A stretch of DNA of 64,000 nucleotides from Liolophura sinensis (lineage: Eukaryota; Mollusca; Polyplacophora; Chitonida; Chitonidae): contig NC_088299.1 of NCBI RefSeq assembly GCF_032854445.1, positions 11,089,608 to 11,153,607 of the forward strand, given 5' to 3'. The notes below the pieces were generated by a model. That model saw nothing but the letters and a program-made list of their open reading frames with translations, ran no database searches and had not been told where the DNA came from. Of the stretch, positions 1 to 10,987 are shown one piece after another. Position 1 is the stretch's first letter, and every line of letters starts with the position of its first letter. The translations under genes were made by a program, and so were the position numbers.

Positions 1-2366
1 TGTTCAATGGATGAGCGAAGATACCTGGGTGTTGTAGATAACACCCATGTGTTCGATGGATGAGCGAAGATACCTGGGTGTTGTAGATAACACCAATGTG
101 TTCGATGGATGAGCGACGATACCTGAGTGTTGTGGATAACACCCATGTGTCCGATGGATGAGCGAAGATACCTGGGTGTTGTAGATAACCCCCATGTGTT
201 GGATGGATGAGTGAGGATACCTGAGTGTTGTAGGTAACACCAATGTGTTCGATGGATGAGCCAGGATACCTGGGTGTTGTAGATAACAGCCATGTGTCCG
301 ATGGATGAGCGAAGATACCTGGGTGTTGTAGATAACCCCCATGTGTTGGATGGATGAGTGAGGATACCTTAGTGTTGTAGGTAACACCAATGTGTTCGAT
401 GGATGAGCCAGGATACCTGGGTGTTGTAGATAACACCCATGTGTTCGATGGATGAGCGAAGATACCTGAGTGTTGTAGATAACACCCATGTGTTCGATGG
501 ATGAGCGAAGATACCTGAGTGTTGTAGATAACACCCATGTGTTCGATGGATGAGCGAGGATACCTGAGTGTTGTGGATAACACCCATGTGTTCGATGGGT
601 GAGCGAGGATACCTGAGTGTTGTAGGTAACACCAATGTGTTCGATGGATGAGCGAAGATACCTGAGTGTTGTAGATAACACCCATGTGTTCGATGGATGA
701 GCCAGGATACCTGAGTGTTGTAGATAACACCTATGTGTTCGATGGGTGAGCGAGGATACCTAAGAGTTGTAGATAACACCCATGTGTTCGATGGATGAGC
801 GAGGATACCTGAGTGTTGTGGATAACACCCATGCGTTCGATGGATGAGCGAAGATACCTGAGTGTTGTAGATAACACCCATGTGTTCGATGGATGAGCGA
901 GGATACCTGAGTGTTGTAGATAACACCCATGTGTTCGATGGATGAGCGAGGATACCTGAGTGTTGTAGATAACACACATGTGTTAGATGGATGAGCAAGG
1001 AAACCTGAGAGTTGTAGATAACACCCATGTGTTCAATGGATGAGCGAGGATACCTAAGTGTTGTAGATAACACCCATGTGTTCAATGGATGAGCGAAGAT
1101 ACCTGAATGTTGTAGATAACACCAATGTGTTCGATGGATGAGCCAGGATACCTGAGTGTTGTAGATAACACCCATGTGTTCGATAGGTGAGCGAGGGTAC
1201 CTGAGAGTTGTAGATAACACCCATGTGTTCGATGGATGAGCGACGATACCTGAGTGTTGTGGATAACACCCATGCGTTCGATGGATGATCGAAGATACCT
1301 GGGTGTTGCAGATAACACCCATGTGTTCGATGGATGAGCGAGGATACCTGAGAGTTGTAGATAACACCCATGTGTTCGATGGACGAGCGACGATACCTGA
1401 GTGTTGTAAATAACACCCATGTGTTCGATGGATGAGCGAAGATACCTGGGTGTTGTAGATAACACCCATGTGTTCGATGGATGAGCGAAGATACCTGGGT
1501 GTTGTAGATAACACCAATGTGTTCGATGGATGAGTGAGGATACCTGAGTGTTGTAGATAACACCCATGTGTTCAATGGATGAGCGAAGATACCTGGGTGT
1601 TGTAGATAACACCCATGTGTTCGATGGATGAGCGAAGATACCTGGGTGTTGTAGATAACACCAATGTGTTCGATGGATGAGCGACGATACCTGAGTGTTG
1701 TGGATAACACCCATGTGTCCGATGGATGAGCGAAGATACCTGGGTGTTGTAGATAACCCCCATGTGTTCGATGGATGAGTGAGGATACCTGAGTGTTGTA
1801 GGTAACACCAATGTGTTCGATGGATGAGCCAGGATACCTGGGTGTTGTAGATAACACCCATGTGTCCGATGGATGAGCGAAGATACCTGGGTGTTGTAGA
1901 TAACCCCCATGTGTTGGATGGATGAGTGAGGATACCTTAGTGTTGTAGGTAACACCAATGTGTTCGATGGATGAGCCAGGATACCTGGGTGTTGTAGATA
2001 ACACCCATGTGTTCGATGGATGAGCGAAGATACCTGAGTGTTGTAGATAACACCCATGTGTTCGATGGATGAGCGAAGATACCTGAGTGTTGTAGATAAC
2101 ACCCATGTGTTCGATGGATGAGCGACGATATCTGAGTGTTGTGGATAACACCCATGTGTTCGATGGGTGAGCGAGGATACCTGAGTGTTGTAGGTAACAC
2201 CAATGTGTTCGATGGATGAGCGAAGATACCTGAGTGTTGTAGATAACACCCATGTGTTCGATGGATGAGCGAGGATACCTGAGTGTTGTGGATAACACCC
2301 ATGTGTTCGATGGATGAGCGAGGATACCTGAGTGTTGTAGATAACACCTATGTGTTAGATGGATGT
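1..2366. repeat. 49-bp satellite array, about 48 monomers
   Basis: Head-to-tail monomers of exactly 49 bp run from the left edge of the window, so the array extends beyond it. A typical monomer starts TGTTCGATGGATGAGCGAGG and ends AACACCCATG. Variants sit at a few fixed positions (GAGCGA/GAGCCA/GAGTGA, GTAGAT/GTGGAT/GTAGGT, CACCCATG/CACCAATG). The last clear monomer ends near 2366, followed by one degenerate unit. On the minus strand the monomer has no stop codon in any frame, and 49 is not a multiple of 3, so long minus-strand frames of up to 446 codons appear in all three frames. These are a by-product of the repeat; I see no evidence of a protein. Confidence 0.97.
1569..2258. repeat. Second copy of a 1568-bp higher-order repeat in the satellite
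   Basis: The stretch beginning TGTTCAATGG at 1569 repeats position 1 onward, variant for variant, to about 690/2258. The offset is 1568 bp, exactly 32 monomers. Only a few base differences separate the copies, far fewer than between neighbouring monomers, so the block duplicated recently by unequal exchange. A shorter 147-bp (three-monomer) register is also visible: the variant ATGTGTTGGA occurs at 194 and 341, and the matching positions in the second copy are 1762 and 1909. Confidence 0.9.
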
Positions 2367-2599
2367 TGGATAAAAGGACAATTGCGGATATCACCTATGT
2401 GTAATGGTTGTATGATGGCGAGTGTTGATTGTAAATCTCGTCATTACGATAAACGGAACATGAAGTCGTCATCAATGCATTGTGACCATAAAATGCCTCC
2501 ACGATGGGAGAAAATTCTCGCGAGGTATTTGATATCCTCCTGACATGATGCAACAGCGAAACCAGCGAGAGCTGGATTACAGTCTGCAACTTCATTGGT

Positions 2600-2937
2600 G
2601 AAGGACTGACTGACTGTGACGAATGTTCGAGTTTCGCCTCCATCACAAGACTGAGGTGAATAAGCGAATCTCGTCTCGTCAACAAAAGAACTGATCGATG
2701 CGGATGAAGGAGTTTAATCTCGTCAACAATAAGACTCTGGCGGATGAGCGAGTTTCGCCTCGTCAACAAAAAACTGTCGCGGATGAGTGAGTTTAGTCTC
2801 GTTAATAAAAAGCCTGTGGCGGATGGGCGATTTTAGTCTCGTTAACAAAAAGACATGTGGCGGATGAGCGATTTTAGTCTCGCTGACAAAAGACTGTGAC
2901 GGATGAGCGAGTGTAGTCTCGTGCACAACACAACATT
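2600..2937. repeat. 40-bp tandem array, about 8 copies
   Basis: Degenerate units of about 40 bp have the pattern GCGGATGAGCGAG, then TTTAGTCTCGT, then CAACAAAA and GACTGTG. Unit starts are near 2699, 2739, 2779, 2819 and 2860. The units share the 11-mer GGATGAGCGAG with the neighbouring 49-bp satellite, suggesting a common origin. No gene is evident. Confidence 0.85.
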
Positions 2938-4379
2938 AGAGGTGCCACACATCGCATTCTATCTTACCTATATGTGTAGTCTTCAACGCGCTTAACTGCG
3001 AGTACTAGGCAGTTCCTTGGCACAGAAGAGTCGAACAGGGATGTGTAAATGTAGACAGATGTCCACATTAGCCCACACAGGGGTGCGTACTGCAGTGTTA
3101 CACATTTCCGTCGCTGGTCTTTCTACTAAATTAGGTTAGAAATGGGCTTGGACGGGCGATCCAAAATTCCCTGTGGCATCTTAAACAAATACTAACTTCC
3201 TCTAGTCTCACTGCTGTGTGAATAGAGCAGTCAAATTCTAGTACCCAGCATATGCCCCACAGTTTGAGGTGTATGCCCTGCTATTTGTAACGTAGTGCTG
3301 ATGTCTGACATTGTTGACAGATTTACTTTCCCGATGTTATAGCGTACATGTGTACATATGCATTGAGCACTTCTACGTATATGGCGCTCGGCGCTTGATG
3401 TAATGTGTTTATGTCACTGTTGCTGGACGACCCTAATGAGATGCCTAGTTATGATTAAAGAGAGCTTATTAACTAGCGTTATGCTCAGTTTGGGTACTGA
3501 TTAAATTTATGCGCCTGGAACATTCCTTGCGTCTTTGAGGCATAGTTGAAACTTGTTGACTGATTCCCTTTAAATGTGTTATGCAATCATTTTTCTTGAG
3601 CATTTATTGATTTTTTTCTGCTATTTTAAACAAAAAAACTAGAATAATAATTTTGAAAAAATACTATAATGTTAGCTATTTCCGACGATCAGTGTGAACA
3701 CACGCAGCTGAACAATCACCACCTTTTTCTGACATGTTTGGTAACGCTTTAAATCAATTTTAATAAAGAATTCTTAAGTCCATGGGATGCGCCTTGCCAG
3801 AGAAACCGGAAACACGACGTTGCATCACCCCTAACCCACGCCTTTTTTAGTCTCAATGGCAAAAGGCATGGCGGGGTTCACGTGACGGCACGCCGTAAAT
3901 AAGTGATAAATTAATAAAATGGCGGCTCTTCGATTTTGCTCACTTTAAACTCGAATAATATATATATGTACAACATCATAAAAAATAGAAAGCTACACTT
4001 TTAAAACTTTGGGTAGGATGTTTTATCGATCCATATATACATCTGATTTAGACTTGTGTGTCCTTTTAAATACCAAATGACCTAAAGTCCACCAATCCCC
4101 TTGAGAGATATTTTGCGTGGTCGACCAGTCAGTCTGTATATTAGGGTGCTTTATGGTTCAGCTATGGATAGCCATGTCTCTCGCCCCAACCAAACCTAAT
4201 TAGAACAAAAGCTCAGCATAGCTACGTTACACCGAAAAACGAACGAGTTTAGACCTCTTTGTTCAGCTCAGCGGAGTTTGCTAGTGTTTTCATGCAATGT
4301 AACTAAAAGTATCAAAGTTACACAAAGAACAAGTTGAGCAGAACGCTTGATGTTCGAATGAGGATTCCGTTGTTTCGAT
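2938..4379. other. Low-copy AT-rich DNA, no gene seen
   Basis: No repeat or credible reading frame was recognised. An ATGGCGGCTC start-like site at 3919 opens a frame of only nine codons before TAA, so it is not accepted as a gene. Confidence 0.5.
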
Positions 4380-4620
4380 GATTTTATTTATTTGTTTGAT
4401 TAGTGTTTTACACCGTACTCAAGAAAATTTCACTTATGCGACGGTAGCCAGCATCATGGTGGGAGGAAAACCGGGGAGAGCCCGGGAAAAATCATCCACA
4501 GGTTACTGCCGGACCTTCCCACGTACGGTCTCAGAGGAAGCCGGCATGAGCTGGACTTGAACTCACAGCGACCGCACTGGTACGTGAGAGGCTCTTGGGT
4601 CATTGCGCCGCGCTGGCACA
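4380..4620 (-). mobile_element. SINE-A (tRNA-derived, AAAT tail)
   Basis: On the minus strand this is a tRNA-derived SINE. The A/T-rich tail (TTTATTTATTTG on the plus strand at 4383) and conserved 3' end (GTGTTTTACACCGTACTCAA) come first, followed by the GTGGGAGGAAA core and the B-box region (TTGAACTCACAGC, near 4557). The 5' tRNA end is truncated: the expected GCTAACCAACTGAGCC is replaced by a CACCC/CACCG expansion. SINE-A is my label for a family seen about ten times in this window. Confidence 0.85.
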
Positions 4621-4696
4621 TAACCACCACCCCACCGCACCCCACCCCACCGCACCCCACCGCACCGCACCCCACCGCACCGCACCCCACCCGCCC
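4621..4696. repeat. CACCC/CACCG pentamer repeat
   Basis: About 15 imperfect CACCC/CACCG units, C-rich on the plus strand and G-rich on the minus strand. It begins where the tRNA head of the adjacent SINE-A should lie and may have grown from the TAACCACC motif there. The minus strand has several GGGG runs, so quadruplex formation is possible but not shown. Confidence 0.85.
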
Positions 4697-6473
4697 TGAT
4701 TTTAAGGCCTTACTGTAGGGAATTTGATTAGTGCAAATAACTGAGGGCATTTCTATTTGCATAAATTCATCCATCCATAAATCTGACACAAATAAATAAA
4801 TAAATATGTATGTTTGTGTATGCTTGGGGTTTGACGTCGTATTTAACATTTTCTTCAGCCATAATAAAGAAATAAAATAAATACATAAATATTTTCTGGG
4901 ATTTCACGCACATACAGGCTACCCCTGTTGACGTAAATAGTCGACACACTCATCTGAAGTAATAACTTAAACTTTTTAAGTGTTTTTTTTATAGAAAACC
5001 GCCAGACAGTGTCGTTAAGCCTACATAATATTGCACACGATTCTCATTTTTTGCAATATTATACACAGTTCTTTGGCATTTTCATCAATGAAGAACCGAT
5101 TATTACTCTTTTAAGCACCCGTGTTGTTTTTTTAGTACAACATTGACTTGCCATACAATTTCTGAATTCTGTATAGAGATACATTTTAAGTTGAGCCTTT
5201 CAGCGCGACGGGCAATATGCGCGAAGGAGTTGCGTCCCTTTGACTAAGCGATCACCGTTCACACAAGGCATAAATCATTAAGAACTGAAGTTTTACCAAA
5301 GTTGACTGAATGAATTATTACGGACGCCACACTGGGTATTTCAGCCATGAATTTGGTACATGACTTTACCTATATATGTTGCAAGACAATTTCTGGTTTC
5401 CTAGCTTTACCTCCCATTTGGACGAGATTATAATTGTCCAAATTGTCTTACGGACGTTTTCTGAAAATGGTTCATCGCAATGAGCTCAAACTGGATATGA
5501 GGATTTTCAATATCTAGTTACATTCCATTTTCTAGTTTTTAATCCCCGCGTCTGTATGGTCGTATAAGCGTCCACTGATTGGCGATTGATCAGGTTTGCT
5601 TTAGATTCATCAACATTTGCCATGTTCCCCCACACCGTATCGTGCGATCAGTCCAAGATTTATGACGATTACTCGCGATTTTTGGGTCGCGGGTTGTCTT
5701 AACTAGTACTGGGACTCTAGATGTGACTGCCTAGTCTGCTTTCTACATGTAGACAAAGGCCAACCAGCTGATAGAATTGATCATCTCTGAGGACTGGTGA
5801 ATTCATAAGCAGGTCAGTCAGCGAATTGAGACAACAATCTCTTTGAGTTCCAGAAACATTTTACCGTTTGTAAAAAACCTTGAGCTTTTCATGTTTTCTT
5901 TTGATTCCAGACACTCTAGTATTTAGGCGTAAATAATGAAAACAGACAAGAAATGACTTATTTGTCAAGAGAGGGAGTGGCAGACAAGAAAACATAGAGA
6001 TGTCTTCCATGGCATAAACCAATTTATTAATGTACTTTGCGTGTACAACTTTCAACAAATGACAGTAAATGATCAAAGCTAATTTTAGTCAGACGTTGAC
6101 ATCAAAGACAATTTTGAGGAGTTTATATTTTTTTTCCTCTCCGATTAAAAACGCTTAGCAATTTGTCGATTGCCTTGCTCTAAAGAACTATAGACCTGCT
6201 TTCATCAGACAGCCGTTTTAATGTCGTAGGGAGAGGTTTTGTGAAGGACGTTGTCAAGTCCAGGCTGCAGATTCGGATATTACTTGGTGTTTACATGATA
6301 GGCGACTGCAAAATTCAAAAAGGTGGGCGAAATCGCTTTCATTGGAGAATGCAGAAACTTGGAAAGCCGGATTACGTTTATCATATGCAAACAGTTGCTG
6401 ATCGGATGTCAGAGGACATGCTTTTGTACTGAGGCATTGTGCAATAATCCTGAGGCCTATCGGTGAAGTGGTG
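4697..6473. other. Low-copy DNA, no gene seen
   Basis: AT-rich. Open frames of 60-70 codons (for example minus strand 5861-6076 and plus strand 6241-6432) show no recognisable domain, splice context or codon bias, and are regarded as chance. Confidence 0.45.
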
Positions 6474-6587
6474 GGGCCTCCGTGGCTTAGTTGGTTAGCG
6501 CGCTACCGCAGAGTAATGACCCAGTAGTCTCTCACCAATGCGACCGCTGTGAGTTCAAGTCCACCTCTTGCTGGCTTCCTCTCCGGC
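6474..6587 (+). mobile_element. SINE-A, 5' half with tRNA head
   Basis: The tRNA-like head starts at GGCCTCCGTGG. The A box (TGGCTTAGTTGG) is at 6483-6494 and the B box (GTTCAAGTCC) at 6553-6562, which are the internal RNA polymerase III promoter elements. The match to the family stops inside CTTCCTCTCCGGC at 6587 and resumes at 6970, so one SINE is split in two. Confidence 0.85.
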
Positions 6588-6969
6588 GAAATTCATGACG
6601 GTAAATGTTGTAATATTGCAGTTAGATATCAGTCATGCTGAAAACAGAGATATCTGTGTATGTTCCTATCGAATTATTTCCTTACATCCAAATACTATAA
6701 TAAATTTACTAAATCATTATCGGAAAAGAAAAAAGCTGAAATTATAGAAATCTTTAGATAGTTAACCAGTTATTATTCAAACAGTCTGAGAACATATCAA
6801 AATATTTTTATCTTATATCAATACTTTGAATGATGAAATCACCTCAGATATATAGTCACTTCAAGACTGAAACTAAAATCTTATATTTTGTAAGAAATAT
6901 GTTTCACTGACATGTAGCATTAAGTCGCGGATTGTAACACAGTTACAGATACATAAATAATAATCCTGC
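6588..6969. other. 382-bp AT-rich insert that splits a SINE-A
   Basis: This segment interrupts the SINE-A core between CTCCGGC (6587) and CCGGCCGTACG (6970). The pentamer CCGGC is present on both sides (6583-6587 and 6970-6974) and could be a target duplication. The insert is very AT-rich, has no long reading frame and no obvious terminal inverted repeats, and ends in ATAAATAATAAT. Its class is unknown. Confidence 0.6.
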
Positions 6970-7087
6970 CCGGCCGTACGTGGGAAGGTCTTCCAGCAAT
7001 CTGTGTATGGTCGTGGGTTTCGCCCGGGGTTCTGTCTGGTTTCCTCCCACCATAATACTGGCGGCCATCGTATAGGAATTGAAAAAT
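6970..7087 (+). mobile_element. SINE-A, 3' half
   Basis: Continues the family core (CGGCCGTACGTGGGAAGG, then GGTTTCCTCCCACCATAAT) in the same orientation as 6474-6587. The match decays after CATCGTATAGG and no (AAAT)n tail is present. Confidence 0.85.
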
Positions 7088-8636
7088 CTACAAACTTGTT
7101 CGTCTGTTGAATCACTCAGTGCATGAGCTCTGATTCTCTGAGTCTGTTGCAACGACTTACCATTGTGGCGTATCTGCTCACTATATGTTGTCGTGGGAAT
7201 TGCACCATTCCTAAATTGCGACTGTGTTGAAGAACGGGTCTCAGGCCAGTCACCATCGACCAAACAAATGACCCCGCTGTCTGATATGTTTAAGTCGCTT
7301 ACTCGCTTGAACTTCAGTGAAGTTCCTTGACTGTGTTCGAATCTACTATATTTCTCCCTGTTTTCGTGGTTTTACCTCAGACATTCTGTCAGATTTCTGG
7401 CGAAAATGAGTGGTTTATCCGGAAACGGAGACCATCATACGAGTGAGAAATTCACAAGCAATATAAAACCGACTAACAGAGGCCGTTTGCTTGAATGCAT
7501 CCTTGGACTCCTCTTTAGCTAAAATCTGTCCGGTTCGCCAAGTACCTTGGGAAGTGCAGTGAGGATATCCCATGGTGCATGGTTAATCCTGCTCATCGTA
7601 TTACAATTGGAAAACTCCAACGTACAGCCAAAAAGACACAAATCACATAAATGAAACAGAGTTTGAACCTGAATCGGCGTTTGAAATAGTGTAACACAAG
7701 GTTCATCGTCAGGTATGGCGAAGTAGAATGTGTTTTCAGCAGCTAATGTAAAGGCACGACAGAACGGCATGATCCCTTTGTTCAAGAACAGCGCTTGTAC
7801 ATTAGAATACATTTGTACAGATCAGTATAATTAATGCGGTTCGTACATAGTTTAATAAAATTTGTTAGTTATAGTCTTTCAAAGTACGAAACTACTTGGT
7901 ATGAAAGACTATATATATTCAAAAGACCACTCACTGAAAATGCCACGAAACGTAATCAAATCTATTTTACATCATGTCATGCATACACAGTACGTTTAAT
8001 GAGTTAACCAAACATTTCAGATGTCTTGAGAGTGCAGTGTAAGTAGATATCCAGGACGTGCTCACGCTATTTCGTGACAGTTTCAGAATAGAAAGGACGA
8101 GTTGTAATAAATTGTCAGTATATGTCAGTTTGTCTTTTAAACCCGGGGCTATTTAAAACGGCTTCAAGTGTACTACCGTGGGGTAGGGTTACCTTATGAC
8201 AGTGTCATCAAGCTACAGTTAACGCGGTTCTCGACCAGATTCCAAGTAAATGGAACCTGCATAAGTTTAAAATATCCGTGTCATTTCACTACGGGTGAGA
8301 ATGGGTAATATACAGAGGGCAAAATGGAAATAATAAATGTAAAATTCCATAAATGGTTTATTCGTCTACCTGATCATTGACGGCGAAATAGATATCACCT
8401 ACGGCAACGAATGAATATTCAGACAAACTGCTTGAAAGAAATTGTACCTAAATTAATTCAATATTTTCTGGAAACATCTTTACAATAATATTGGTTAATA
8501 ACGGATTTTATTGCAGGGTAAAGCAGTCTCCGCTGTGGATCTATGCGTCGAAACAAATAGGTAAATAGGTAAATAATCACAAGGCCAGTTTCCAAAACCT
8601 CTCGCTGGAACCTCTCGCTTGCTCCGTCGACCATTA
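7088..8636. other. Low-copy DNA, no gene seen
   Basis: No repeat or gene was recognised. The minus-strand 97-codon frame at 7519-7812 has no identifiable domain. Confidence 0.45.
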
Positions 8637-8832
8637 CATATAGCTCCACTCGTAGTTTAACGCCTCTGGAGTCATGAGGTCGTAAACTCGAATCCAGCTC
8701 TCGCTGGTTTGGTTTCGGATTTAAGTCAATAGGTTTGACAGCTATTTGGATCAGTTTAGGTGGTTTCCTCGACCCATGAATAGGTGAAATATTCAAGAAT
8801 GTGCCGTAAAACACCAATAAAATAAATCCAAA
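8637..8832 (+). mobile_element. Diverged tRNA-derived SINE sharing the SINE-A 3' end
   Basis: A tRNA-like head (B-box-like ACTCGAATCCAGC near 8687) is followed by a diverged body and the 3' motif GTGAAATATTCAAGAATGTG, then GTAAAACACCAAT and AATAAAATAAA. The 3' end matches SINE-A while the head differs, as expected for SINE families that share a LINE-type tail. Confidence 0.65.
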
Positions 8833-9100
8833 ATAAATATGCTAATTCTTCGTACATTTTCATCATACTTGTAATTATTTTGTTTTATTGGCAATTAAAA
8901 CTAATTTTACTGTTTTACTAACATGTACTCGAAAATTGGTAAGTGCTTACCATTGTTAGAGAAAGACTTTGCTTGAAAATATGAACTTTTTAACACGAAT
9001 TTCAAGCCATTCAGACGGCTATTATCAATCAACCAATCGAGATCTGATTGATGCTCAACAAAAGAAGGCCTACTTTCGGTATGACCTTCCTGTCAGTAGG

Positions 9101-9461
9101 ACCGGCCCGGATAGCACAGTTGGTAGAGCGTCCGCTTCGGGACCGGTAGATCCAGGATCAATCCTTGATCGAGTCACACCTAAGACTTTAAAAGAGTAAG
9201 TTGTAACTTCCTCGCTTGGCGTTCAACATGAAGGGGATAGTGCAACGACTGGTTGACCCGTATCAGTATAATGGTTTGGGCGGGGCGGCTTACTTGCCTT
9301 CGGTAAGTCGTCTCAGTGAAGCAGCACTAAATAAAAGAGCGGTGGAAATCCCTCCTGCAACAAGGAGGCACATTACACGTACATGCACCCTAATGATTCC
9401 TTCGTGGTTATATGACTGAAAAATTGTTGAGTACGACGTTAAACCCTAAGCACTCACTCAC
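9101..9461 (+). mobile_element. SINE-B, full length, (CACT)n tail
   Basis: A complete 361-bp copy lies between perfect 13-bp target duplications TCCTGTCAGTAGG (9088-9100 and 9462-9474). The tRNA head starts GGCCCGGATAGCAC; the A box is TAGCACAGTTGG (9112-9123) and the B box GGATCAATCC (9155-9164). The body includes GTATCAGTATAATGG and GTAAGTCGTCTCAGTGAAGC. The 3' end is GAGTACGACGTTAAACCC followed by CACTCACTCACT. Its layout resembles the tRNA-derived V/Meta-type SINEs known from molluscs; the exact family name is not verified. A short open frame inside recurs in other copies but is not taken as coding. Confidence 0.93.
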
Positions 9462-9769
9462 TCCTGTCAGTAGGTGGTGGGATGACGAAGATGCAACTCC
9501 AAGCATTATGGATGGCCATAAGCACCGAATCAAATAACTAAATAATTATCCGATTAACAGAATAATTAATTACTTGTTTCAATAAATAATTTCATCAATT
9601 AGCTATCATCGTACAGTCTGTAATAATTATATTTGTTGTGACAGATACATACTCTTTTCAGTTCACCTTTTGTGGTATCTGACGTGTTATTGTTTTATAG
9701 AAATGTCACAACACAGTTCTCAGCTTTACAAACTAACTAACACAATCAAATGATAAACACCATAAAGGG

Positions 9770-10255
9770 TTAACCTTGGACTAATAATTTCAAAACTGGT
9801 GTGATCAAGAGGCAAGGATGAGCGTTCCCTAATAGGTTTTCAACATCTTCTTTTGACATTTCTGTATGGAGACGACTGTCCATGACTCTCTGCAAACTTG
9901 CTTCAAAGAAGAGATACACAGTAATGTGGCAAAAATGCACATCCACAAAATTTTTATCAGCAGTACACAAATTGTGTACTTTCAGCAATACTTCCACGAG
10001 TGCATCATTGGTACACAAATTGTTTTGTTGAGTTAGTTATCTGATTGTTGTTTAACTCTGTAGTCAATAACTGCGGTCAAATTTATTGTTTGGGGAAACA
10101 AGTGTGCCCAAGATAAACTACCCATCTTTGGCAGGGTACTGACAGACTTTTCAACCTGTAGCTTACGGATATACACGTGCCATACTGGTGGAAGACGATT
10201 GTAGTCTTCAAAGAGCGTTGCAATGTACCAACGTCCACGTGAGCGTCGGCAATTG
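9770..10255 (-). pseudogene. Possible coding remnant, unidentified, one frameshift
   Basis: Two consecutive minus-strand frames read like protein rather than noise. The upstream one covers about 10255 to 10033 (includes FEDYNRLPPVWHVYIRKLQ and MGSLSWAHLFPQTINL). The downstream one covers about 10018 to 9770 (includes FVDVHFCHITVYLFFEASL and EDVENLLGNAHPCLLI). They lie in different frames and meet near 10030 at a stop, so either one base is lost or this is an eroded exon or retrocopy. The downstream frame ends in LLVQ at an AAG/GTTAAC sequence that could be a weak splice donor. The leucine-rich helical look would suit a helical-repeat protein, but I do not recognise the family. Chance remains quite possible. 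Confidence 0.35.
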
Positions 10256-10289
10256 CTTATTGTCCTGCAAGTACTGAGAGCTGGAGAAT

Positions 10290-10390
10290 GTACTAATCCC
10301 ATGCCCATGGTCGGCGATGAACTCACACCTCGTGTGTTTCTAGCGATTGACAGACAAGCGCTCTTCACCACGACCCTCTCTCGTCCTAAT
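10290..10390 (-). mobile_element. SINE-C remnant (tRNA-like head)
   Basis: Read on the minus strand it contains GTCAATCGCTAGAAACACAC, then GAGGTGTGAGTTCA and CATGGGCATGGG. It aligns with the better-preserved head at 27930-28075. Degraded; no tail visible. Confidence 0.4.
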
Positions 10391-10987
10391 ATGGTAATAT
10401 TATTCGGTTCGATCACAGAATGACACAACAATCACACGGACAAGTTTAGCAAATCAGAGGTCACATGACCTGATGCCGATTTCCAATGCACGTATTCAAG
10501 TATTCTTATTCCTCCTTCTTACCAAATCTGTTTTTAAAAAATCCAGTGGATGATTGGTTGAAAACTAAATGAAGAAACAAGACACCAGAATACATTTCCA
10601 CTTATTAATATTAATTCTAACAAAAACAACAGAGCTTTCTCAATATTCTCAAGATTAACTTGGAAATTATTAATCTGTAACGGTGAATCCACGGTCATTT
10701 ATAGAAAATATTAACAGAATTCCTCCATGAAAGTGAGAGTGTATAAAAAACGGGTAGACAATTGTTTTTGTCAGTTTTACGTCATTCATCCAGAGCCCAC
10801 GCGTTGTCACGTTTCGCCTTTCCGTGAGCGTCCCACCTAACGGTGCAACAATACATGTTTTATCTTCATGAAGCGCTGCAAACCCCTCTGAATAACAACT
10901 AAATTACTTACATAGTCAAAAAATGAATTGTTTATATCCATCTGAATTATGCATCATACATATCAAATCCACTCTTAACTTAACATA

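Noticed and set aside
1-2366. CENP-B-box-like TTCG....A motif in the satellite monomer
   Set aside because: TTCGATGGA fits the first half of the box, but the required CGGG is AGCG, so only about half of the essential bases match.
1-2394. Long minus-strand reading frames (up to 446 codons) with a 49-residue repeat
   Set aside because: They arise because the 49-bp satellite lacks minus-strand stops in every frame; there is no start context, domain or single preferred frame.
3919-3948. ATGGCGGCTC start-like site
   Set aside because: The frame ends after nine codons and no donor site follows in frame.
6474-6562. Genuine tRNA gene
   Set aside because: A and B boxes are present but the sequence does not close into a tRNA and is followed by the SINE-A body; the same holds for the heads at 9101, 23800, 45960 and 63074.
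9216-9419. 67-codon frame recurring in four SINE-B copies (also near 24504, 60165 and 63169)
   Set aside because: It follows the SINE body; differences between copies are mostly amino-acid changing and one copy (37579-37872) is not open, so there is no sign of protein selection.
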